Source: Chloroflexota bacterium (GTDB taxonomy: Bacteria > Chloroflexota > Anaerolineae > J102). Taken from it: DNA of 11,187 nucleotides. The stretch's first letter is position 1. Every line of letters starts with the position of its first letter. The translations under genes and the position numbers were made by a program. Below the pieces are notes generated by a model. That model was given only the letters and a program-made list of their open reading frames with translations, ran no database searches and was not told the origin of the DNA. Below, piece by piece: positions 6,514-11,187 of this stretch. The stretch lies in NCBI GenBank assembly GCA_003353825.1, contig PIVW01000164.1:1-11187 (forward strand). The letters run 5' to 3'.

Positions 6514-6946
6514 CGGTAGACGGCCCCAGATTTCCATAACGGGCGACGATCACTTCGCGCATTTCTGCGAAGGTCTTACCTTCAGGGAGCATTTTCATCA
6601 CGTCACGCGTGATATCGACGCAGATCCCTCAGCCAAGGGCGTGGTCGTCGAATTGCAGAATCGTGCCCGGCCCGCCATCTTCGGCCACGTAACAGGCGTA
6701 ATTCGAGGTGTGACCGACGTTGACACAGCCGCAGAAACAGGGAATTTGCTCCAACAGTTCTTTGTTGGCGATGGCGAAGCGATAGGCTTCTTTGACTTCG
6801 GCGGGGGCATCGCTTAAGTCGGCGGGCAGGGCCGATTCGGGAGCTAGCTTCACCTCCGAAGCGGCCGGTTCGCTGCTGCCGCAGGCCGTTAACAGCACGA
6901 AGCCCGTCAGGGCAAGGGCAAGAAACAATCCGATTCGTTTGAGCAT
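6506..6946 (-). CDS. PCYCGC-motif lipoprotein, predicted selenoprotein (Sec106)
   Basis: Read with TGA 6631-6629 as selenocysteine, the product is 146 residues, ending in TAA at 6508-6506. It begins with a lipoprotein signal (MLKRIGLFLALALTGFVLLTAC, Cys22). The core has the signature of the PCYCGC family (PF13798, recalled): PCFCGCVNVGHTSNYACYV (about 76-94), then FDDHALG-Sec-GICVDI and KMLPEGKTFAEMREVI. In the relatives I recall, the TGA position is Cys (GCGIC), so Sec replaces a conserved, probably metal- or redox-active Cys. A SECIS-like hairpin starts right after the TGA. ATG 6946 is supported by GGAGG 10 nt upstream; longer readings from 7147 are not real. It lies 32 nt after the ATPase remnant and upstream of the CuA protein, so a role in copper delivery or reduction is likely but unproven. 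If TGA is a stop, 105 residues remain without the GxGIC motif. Confidence 0.87.
6584..6631 (-). promoter_or_regulatory. Putative bacterial SECIS element of the PCYCGC gene
   Basis: On the minus strand ATCACG (6613-6608) pairs perfectly with CGTGAT (6602-6597) around the pentaloop CGTGA (6607-6603), with G at loop position 2. The loop begins 21 nt after the in-frame TGA. An outer helix is also possible: AGGGA, starting at the last base of the TGA, with TCCCT (6588-6584). The geometry matches that of the DUF1573 hairpin in the same operon. Confidence 0.78.
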
Positions 6947-6978
6947 AGACAGGATTCCTCCGAATGATGATCTGGCAG

Positions 6979-7994
6979 TTAATTGCCCAACTGCACTCTT
7001 CGTAAAGTCTGAGCATTGATGGCGACGATGACCGTGCTGGCCGACATGAGGAAGGCAGCTATAGCCGGCGAGGGCATGATGCCCCAGGGGGCCAGGATGC
7101 CGGCAGCTAACGGGATCATGAGGATGTTGTAACCGGCGCCCCACCACATATTTTGAGTCTGTTTGCGGTAGCTGGCTTGGCTGAGCTTAAGAATGCGGGC
7201 GATGTCCATGGGGTTGCTCTTGACCAAGATCAGTCCGGCCGATTCTACGGCCACATCCGTGCCGCTGCCAATTTCGTCCCGGGCGTTTTCTTCACAGAGC
7301 GGGATTCGCCGGTAATCATCGCTTCGTTCACATCGGATTCGCCGTCGATCACTTTGCCATCGCTGGGCACGCTGGCGCCGGGCCAGACAAGGACGACGTC
7401 ATTCAGTTTGAGGTCACTAGTGGCATGTTCCATGACTTTGCCATCAGGCATAATCACCTCGGCGGTGTCCGGCATCAGCTTTGCCAGGGCATCGAGAGCA
7501 CCGGAAGCCTGACGAATGCTACGCATCTCGATCCAGTGACCCAGCAACATCACGTCGATCAGAGTCACCAACTCCCAGAAGAAATCCTCGCCCAAATCCC
7601 AGACCAGCGTAGCCATGCTGTAGACATAGGCCACCGTGATCGCCAGTGAGATCAGGGTCATCATGCCCGGCTTGCGATCGCGTAATTCCCACGAAGACTG
7701 GCGCAGAAAAGGCAGACCACCGTAGGCGAAGATGATGGTTGATAAGACTGGCACGATAAGCCAACTGCCGGGAAATTCCGGAGCAGAGTAACCGAGCCAG
7801 TTTTGCAGAGACTCGCTCCAGATCAGTACAGGAATGCTGAGGACCAAACTGATCCAGAAGCGGTTACGGAACATGATCTCATGACCGGTATGATCGGCGT
7901 GGCCCTTGTGCTCGCCCTTTTGGTCATGCCCTTCATGGGCATTGCCTTTGGCGTGTTCGTCACAGAAGACGTTCCCCTGAGCCCAGCAATCACA
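6979..7994 (-). pseudogene. copB: CopB-type copper-transporting P1B-ATPase with large internal deletion
   Basis: Two frames together give both ends of a copper ATPase. From ATG 7874: membrane helices, the A domain with TGES (codons 188-191) and LLGHWIEMRS, typical of CopB. Then, at about 7265-7275, the sequence jumps from KKTPGTK to [21 protein letters not shown] in the -1 frame and continues through the last helices ([21 protein letters not shown]) to TAA 6979. The CPC/CPH helix, the phosphorylation motif DKTGT and the ATP-binding domain are absent, roughly 300 or more residues by comparison with a normal CopB of about 700. Upstream of ATG 7874 the same frame is open to 7994 and encodes a His-rich stretch (HEGHDQKGEHKGHADHTGH) typical of CopB N-termini, but it has no start codon and is entered from the oxidase gene. 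It cannot transport as it stands. Confidence 0.88.
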
Positions 7995-8743
7995 CTAGGC
8001 AAGAACGTATGATGGGCAGGCGATTCGCCGGCGACCTGTACACTCAATACATCGAATGCGTCGCCATTGGGCAGGATGGGATTCATGCCGTCGCCGGGCA
8101 TCCCGCTCATCCCATCGGAGAAATGATGGCTTTGCATGAGCAGAGGTAGACCGGCTTGGCTTTCGCTGAGTTGCACCAAGAGTTCCACGCGTTCGCCTGG
8201 GGCTAGCGTGACGTAATCTCGCTGTACCGGCACATTGAGTAAGCCACCGTCGGTAGCGATCACGGTGAGCGCTTGTCCGTCCTGCCAACCTAGTTTGAAC
8301 ATACGGGCGTTTAAGCCGTTGAGCACTCGGAAGCGATAGGTCCCCGGCTGAAGGGTAAGGGATGTCTCGGGTCGATGGACGATGCTCTGTTCAGAAAGTT
8401 GGTTGATGAAGTGAACTCGCACTTTTTGACCAGTTTGTACTCGTATGATTGGACCCAGGTACGAGTCCAGCAGGTTCTGCAGATTGGCGGGATCGCCTTT
8501 GAGCAGCTCACCATCATAGCTCCACACACGCGTGGGGATGCCAGACAGGATCGATACTTGGGTTTCGACAGCACGTAGGGCCAGTTCAACATCAGGCTTG
8601 AAGTTGGTGGAGCTACCGAGGCCTGGCAGCCTCTTGTCCAGCAGGGAGGCTGAGGCGGGTTTAAGGCCAGTCCAGGCCAGGGCGGCGCCCGCACCCATCA
8701 AGCTCAAGAATTGTCTACGGTTAACGGATTTTTCGTAATACAT
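7823..8743 (-). pseudogene. Tat-exported multicopper oxidase, internally deleted and 3'-truncated
   Basis: The first 123 codons are a normal oxidase N-terminus: Tat signal NRRQFLSLMGAG, then VWSYDGELL and GPIIRVQTGQKVRVHFINQLSEQSIVH. Here the ligand motif HWHG should follow; instead, at about 8374, the frame jumps to RPETSLTLQPGTYRFRVLNG, which belongs about 100 residues further on. Domain 2 then runs normally to HHTFLPSVIAGL (codon 254, about 7990). After that the frame passes into the ATPase N-terminal region in a wrong frame and stops at 7823. All copper ligands (HWHG, HPH, and the C-terminal HCH-x-H cluster) are lost, so it should be inactive. GMSGMPGDGM is a Met-rich patch. It lies 33 nt after the rhodanese gene. 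Confidence 0.87.
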
Positions 8744-8776
8744 GGTGTTGTCCCGTGGACTCGTTTCGAAACGGGT

Positions 8777-9208
8777 TTAGCGTTCCAGAAGGGCGTTCCC
8801 AGCGTCCGCCCAGGCGCTGAAACCACCGTCCAATTCCATGACATTGGTGTAGCCCAGTTTGGTCAGGGTCTTAGCCGCCACTGTACTCATCGAACCACTG
8901 CTGCAATAGAGAACGATTGAGTCGTCTTTGCCGGGCAGTTGATCAAGATTTTGCTCGATTTGGTCGTAGGGAATAGAGACATTTGTGTGAGGTATATCAC
9001 TGGCAAATGGGATGTGGACATTGACCAAGTAAAAGTCTTTGGCCTGTAGCATAGCCGCCAGCTCTTGAGCATCGATGTCGGTGTAACCATCGTCGTTTTT
9101 GACGGGCGCAGCGCCTGAGGATGTTTGTTGTTCATTCCCGCCGCATGCGACGAAGAACAGAGTTAGGACGAAGAGAATGCCAGTTAGGAACAGAGTTTTT
9201 CGAGTCAT
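8777..9208 (-). CDS. Rhodanese-domain lipoprotein
   Basis: The 143-residue protein has a lipoprotein signal with lipobox FVAC (Cys22), a short Ser/Gly linker and one rhodanese domain (about 42-143). The active-site Cys102 stands in the loop YCSSGSMS, followed by AAKTLTKLGYTNVMELDGGFSAWADAG, which is typical of single-domain rhodaneses. In place of the usual DVR before the loop it has NVHIPFASDIPHTNVSIPY, close to other exported family members. Such proteins carry sulfane sulfur or may bind soft metals; the substrate is unknown. A GGTGAGG Shine-Dalgarno stands 8 nt before ATG 9208. The end of the insertion remnant lies only about 20 bp upstream, so the original operon promoter was probably displaced and transcription may start in the element. 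Confidence 0.93.
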   Translation of the reverse strand: MTRKTLFLTGILFVLTLFFVACGGNEQQTSSGAAPVKNDDGYTDIDAQELAAMLQAKDFYLVNVHIPFASDIPHTNVSIPYDQIEQNLDQLPGKDDSIVLYCSSGSMSTVAAKTLTKLGYTNVMELDGGFSAWADAGNALLER

Positions 9209-9228
9209 AAGAGTAACCTCACCTAGTT

Positions 9229-9776
9229 AGGCCGTTCCAAGATTTTGAATCCATGAAAGATAGGGAGAGAGTAGTGTAAAAGAGTTCAGGAGAGCAAGAT
9301 GCAGATCATCCTATCAGAGACATTGAAGAAGACATACCAAGAAGCAGCAAAGCATTTGAAGGGAAGCGCCCGTCGGAAGTTCATGGCGGGTATTGTTGCC
9401 GACATGGTGCGTGGAGGGCTTTCCTATTGTGCCAGAGAGTTGGGTTGGGATTTCAAGACGATGCAGAAAGGTAGTCAGGAATTGGAAAGCGGCCTAGATT
9501 TTCGAGATGTTAGGGAGAATCAAGGTCGCAAACGAGTGGAGGAAACGTTGCCAAATCTGCTTGCAGATATGAAGAGCCAAACGGATGCTACATTTCAAAG
9601 TCAGCGGCTCTACACGCGTTTGAGCGTGCGAGAAATGCGAGAGCAGTTGATAGTTCAGAGGGGATACACGAATGAAGAATTGCCAAGTCTTGAGCGACTC
9701 GATGGCCTTGAAAAATGGTTCGTTACCATTTCACCTACTGCTCCATGATTCGGGATTCTTTTTCTTGGAACGGCCT
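9229..9776 (+). mobile_element. Internally deleted insertion sequence (ISAzo13-like) with both inverted repeats
   Basis: AGGCCGTTCCAAGA (9229-9242) is exactly repeated inverted at 9763-9776. Counting the following bases to GAATCC, the repeats match at 20 of 24 positions (9229-9252 and 9753-9776). TTA stands on both outer sides if the repeats begin at GGCC, a possible 3-bp target duplication. The 548-bp unit encloses a shortened transposase frame, so it is a non-autonomous derivative of a longer element. Confidence 0.82.
9299..9748 (+). pseudogene. ISAzo13-family transposase, middle deleted in frame
   Basis: The 149 codons begin with the normal N-terminus of this family: ARRKFMAGIVADMVRGGLSY, ARELGWDFKTMQKG, GRKRVEETLPNLL, QTDATFQSQRLYTRLS and QRGYTNEELPSLE. 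At about codon 133 this should continue into the DDE catalytic domain. Instead it goes to DGLEKWFVTISPTAP and stops, a sequence like the last residues of such transposases. About two thirds of the protein, including all catalytic acids, is absent, yet the frame is kept. An AGGAGA lies 9 bases before ATG 9299. The product could still bind DNA through its N-terminal part. Confidence 0.8.
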
Positions 9777-9844
9777 TAAGCGTTAAGACGTAAAAATAAG
9801 AGATGACTCTCCCCGATCTGAGTGAGTACTCCAAAACGTTTCTT

Positions 9845-9934
9845 TTAAAGTTCAGCCGTGACATGGGCTACGGCAGCTTCATACGATAATTGACTGCGAG
9901 TTGTGAATTGGTAGTGAATGTTTCTTGGTGACAT
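9845..9934 (-). pseudogene. Short remnant resembling the N-terminus of a DUF302 protein
   Basis: Twenty-nine codons from ATG 9934 follow a good Shine-Dalgarno (AGGAG, 9 nt upstream). The residues YQFTTRSQLSYEAAVAHVTAEL fit the beginning of DUF302 proteins (pattern Y-x-F-T/S-T-T...F/Y-D/E-E-A-V-x-x-V-x-x-x-L, recalled). Those proteins continue with GFGVLTEID and are common beside copper ATPases. Here TAA follows instead, about 70 bp before the insertion remnant, so the gene was probably cut by a deletion. The match is short; a genuine small protein cannot be excluded. Confidence 0.45.
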
Positions 9935-10035
9935 GTTAGTAATCTCCTTAGGGAGTGCGAAATCAACTTGAGAGGCAAGTCATCGCATACGATCAGTTTA
10001 CGAACCCGCCGACAGACTCAAGTCTAGCCGCCGAG

Positions 10036-10053
10036 TTTGAAGCGTCTTTGAAG
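10036..10053. promoter_or_regulatory. Direct repeat TTTGAAG, 11-bp period: possible response-regulator site
   Basis: TTTGAAG (10036-10042) recurs at 10047-10053 with a 4-bp spacer. Two 7-bp half sites one helical turn apart are the usual binding arrangement of OmpR/PhoB regulators. It lies about 100 bp upstream of the DUF302-like remnant. No identical pair was found elsewhere in the window, so the assignment is tentative. Confidence 0.3.
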
Positions 10054-10076
10054 TTTTTGTGACGAAATGATGAAGA

Positions 10077-10229
10077 TTTTGTATTGGTCAGACATATATT
10101 GCACATCGACGGCGGAATGGGCATCCTCAGTTTCGAACATTTTTCTCAGGTGAAATCCCGTCATTCGGGGATGTCGACTCCGAAAAAGAGGAAAGTCATT
10201 TGTTCAAAGTGTATCTGACCAATACAAAA
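10077..10229. mobile_element. 153-bp MITE with 16-bp perfect inverted repeats and 9-bp target duplication
   Basis: TTTTGTATTGGTCAGA (10077-10092) is exactly inverted at 10214-10229 (TCTGACCAATACAAAA). TGATGAAGA stands directly outside on both sides (10068-10076 and 10230-10238), a perfect 9-bp target duplication. There is no coding frame inside. The interior shows no further match between the two halves. A 9-bp duplication is known for IS1-, IS4- and some IS5-type elements; the parent element is not in this window. Confidence 0.9.
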
Positions 10230-10446
10230 TGATGAAGATTTACTGCGCGAGCGATCTACTCTTGTTTCCAGACACCCTTCCCAAAATGGATTACCGCATC
10301 TGATGACAGTGCCTAGAATACTAACTTTATGATAGACCCGCTAGTGAGCGAAGGCAGCTAGCCAGTTCCATCCCGGATGCGGATGCCAAACCTGATGAAT
10401 ATTTTCAAGGAAAATAAGTTATCAACCCCTAAGCTACGCAATTAAG

Positions 10447-10476
10447 AACGACCGGCGTTTGTCGGCGCCGATCGTT
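10447..10476 (-). terminator. Hairpin after the Met-rich protein gene
   Basis: AACGACCGGCG (10447-10457) and CGCCGATCGTT (10466-10476) pair over 10 of 11 positions, with one A-C mismatch, around an 8-nt loop. On the minus strand it is followed by CTTAATT, a weak T-rich tail, and on the plus strand by TTAACT. It lies about 25 nt past the stop of the minus-strand gene, in the place of a terminator. Confidence 0.65.
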
Positions 10477-10502
10477 TTAACTAGAATCATGCACGGAGGG
10501 AG

Positions 10503-10895
10503 TTAGAAGGTCGAGTTCATCATCGTGCCATAAGCGCCGCTCATCATGCCGCCGCCCATGTCTGATCCCATATGGCCACCGCTCATCATGCCGTTGTTCA
10601 TGTCAGAGCCTGTATGACCGCCGTTCATCATGTCTTCAAAATCACCATCCTCATGACAGTCGCCAGTTTCGCCCATCTTCTGTAACATCTCGGTTGTAAA
10701 TTCAGGTGCGTGGGTTTGCGTCATGTGCTGGATCATCTCGCCCCAGGCTTCGGGGCCCATCCACCGTTGCATCTGGCCAATCCAGCCATCATTGGGATTG
10801 TTTGTGTCTGGGCCTTGCGCCAGAGCTGCACCGGCGAAGACTACAAGCGAGAGTACGAAGAGAGTGGTTATTGCAAGTACTTTATTACGGTTCAT
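10503..10895 (-). CDS. Secreted Met/His/Gly-rich protein, probable copper-binding
   Basis: The 130-residue product has a clear signal peptide (about 1-26, cleavage after ALA). A short conserved-looking part follows (WIGQMQRWMGPEAWGEMIQHM). The tail (about 89-127) is built of repeats of the type MMxGGHxGSDMxxGMMSG, rich in Met, His and Asp. Such tails bind Cu(I)/Cu(II) or Ag(I) in periplasmic copper proteins, so metal buffering is the likely role (inference; I do not recognise a named family). The repeats are visible in the DNA with a period of about 48 bp. GGAG stands 11 nt before ATG 10895. The gene has its own upstream dyads and its own terminator, so it is a unit apart from the main operon. 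The Met motifs resemble the sensor loop of the kinase. Confidence 0.85.
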   Translation of the reverse strand: MNRNKVLAITTLFVLSLVVFAGAALAQGPDTNNPNDGWIGQMQRWMGPEAWGEMIQHMTQTHAPEFTTEMLQKMGETGDCHEDGDFEDMMNGGHTGSDMNNGMMSGGHMGSDMGGGMMSGAYGTMMNSTF

Positions 10896-10940
10896 CTTGG
10901 ATTACTCCATCTGTTGAGGTGTTATGGATTGATAGGTTAT

Positions 10941-10969
10941 GCTGACGTAATCAGTACCAAAATTGGTAC
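10941..10969. promoter_or_regulatory. Two adjacent dyads in the divergent control region
   Basis: GTACCA-AAAT-TGGTAC (10954-10969) is a perfect 6-bp dyad, and CTGA-CGTAA-TCAG (10941-10953) abuts it. They lie 46-74 bp before the start of the Met-rich protein gene. Their position between divergent genes suggests an operator. Copper regulators such as CsoR use TACC/GGTA-containing dyads, but the match is too loose to name a regulator. Confidence 0.4.
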
Positions 10970-11040
10970 GGGAAAGGTGGGCGTCGAGACATATGGCTGA
11001 GCTAACCTACGAACGATGTCTGCTTGAGTTGTAAGTCACT

Positions 11041-11187
11041 ATGCCAGATCAATGTGAACGGATTGTGAACGCAGTGTGCGAACATTGTTTTGGGACTTCA
11101 GCGGCCGTGTTGAGTGAAATGCATATACTTGGGCTGCGAAAGGCCATCAGCGCCTACTTTGAGAAGAAATCACACGCAGGCCATTCA
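11041..11187 (+). CDS. Unidentified gene, 5' part only, leaving right edge
   Basis: From ATG 11041 the frame is open for 49 codons to the window end; an in-frame TAA lies 9 bases upstream, so this is the first possible ATG. The residues include MPDQCERIVNAVCEHCFG and LRKAISAYFEKKSHAGHS. Cys5, Cys13 and the CEHC group could bind metal. I do not recognise the family. The ribosome-binding site is poor, so the start is uncertain. It is divergent from the Met-rich protein gene. Confidence 0.4.
   Translation, partial: MPDQCERIVNAVCEHCFGTSAAVLSEMHILGLRKAISAYFEKKSHAGHS

Larger units (their letters stand above)
9935..10502. other. Stretch without genes, holding the MITE and control signals
   Basis: Apart from the 153-bp MITE, a direct repeat pair at 10036-10053, a small dyad AGACT-CA-AGTCT at 10014-10025 and the terminator at 10447-10476, I see nothing coding on either strand. 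Positions 10239-10440 show no frame, RNA gene or repeat that I recognise and may be decayed gene debris. Confidence 0.6.

Noticed and set aside
6603..7147. Longer minus-strand frames that start before the PCYCGC lipoprotein, from 7147 or in another frame from 7016
   Set aside because: The lipoprotein signal and Shine-Dalgarno fix the start at 6946; the extra residues are the ATPase end in a wrong frame.
9746..9748. TGA of the deleted transposase as a recoded codon
   Set aside because: The following codons are the inverted repeat of the element and non-coding flank.
9948..9959. CTCCTTAGGGAG palindrome as a terminator
   Set aside because: It is very short, has no T run and overlaps the Shine-Dalgarno of the DUF302-like remnant, which explains its purine arm.
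10503..10700. Repeats in the Met-rich gene as a CRISPR-like array
   Set aside because: The units are degenerate, coding, in frame and have no constant spacers.

Overview
The window looks like a copper-handling and extracytoplasmic electron-transfer locus from a bacterium, most likely a member of the Chloroflexota. That is inferred from the overall look of the transposases, the CopB-type ATPase and the spacer DNA, and no marker gene is present to confirm it. Moderate GC, a lipoprotein signal, a Tat signal and PhoB/BaeS-type regulators fit a free-living bacterium.

Layout. Positions 1-495 hold the 3' end of a transposase that runs off the left edge. Positions 584-2783 (+) encode an OmpR/PhoB response regulator and an overlapping sensor kinase whose extracytoplasmic loop carries a Met-rich tandem repeat, suggesting a Cu(I)/Ag(I)-type signal. 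A hairpin with a T7 run, lying over the end of the kinase gene, terminates the convergent minus-strand operon.

That operon reads from 9208 down to 2830: rhodanese lipoprotein, multicopper oxidase (broken), CopB-type copper ATPase (broken), a PCYCGC-motif lipoprotein, a CuA-type cupredoxin, a membrane polyferredoxin joined in one frame to a CuA/cytochrome c protein, and a DUF1573-type membrane-anchored protein.

The main observation is that two of these genes, DUF1573 and PCYCGC, are each interrupted by one in-frame TGA at a Cys-rich metal-binding position. In both, the family sequence continues in the same frame to a proper stop. In both, the TGA is followed at 18-21 nt by a perfect 6-bp stem with a 5-nt loop whose second base is G, which is how a bacterial SECIS element looks. 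I read both as selenoproteins in one copper/CuA operon.

The right side is eroded. The oxidase and the ATPase carry internal deletions and are fused at a third junction. A transposase is reduced to its two ends between intact inverted repeats (9229-9776). A DUF302-like gene is cut to 29 codons. A 153-bp MITE with 16-bp perfect inverted repeats and a 9-bp target duplication sits at 10077-10229. Beyond it are a secreted Met/His-rich copper-binding-type protein (10503-10895, -) with its own terminator, a divergent control region with two dyads, and the start of an unidentified gene leaving the right edge.

Working model (inference): the kinase senses periplasmic Cu(I) or Ag(I). The Met-rich protein, oxidase and ATPase once gave resistance. 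The still-intact CuA, polyferredoxin and selenoprotein genes may assemble or reduce copper sites, or carry electrons outside the membrane.
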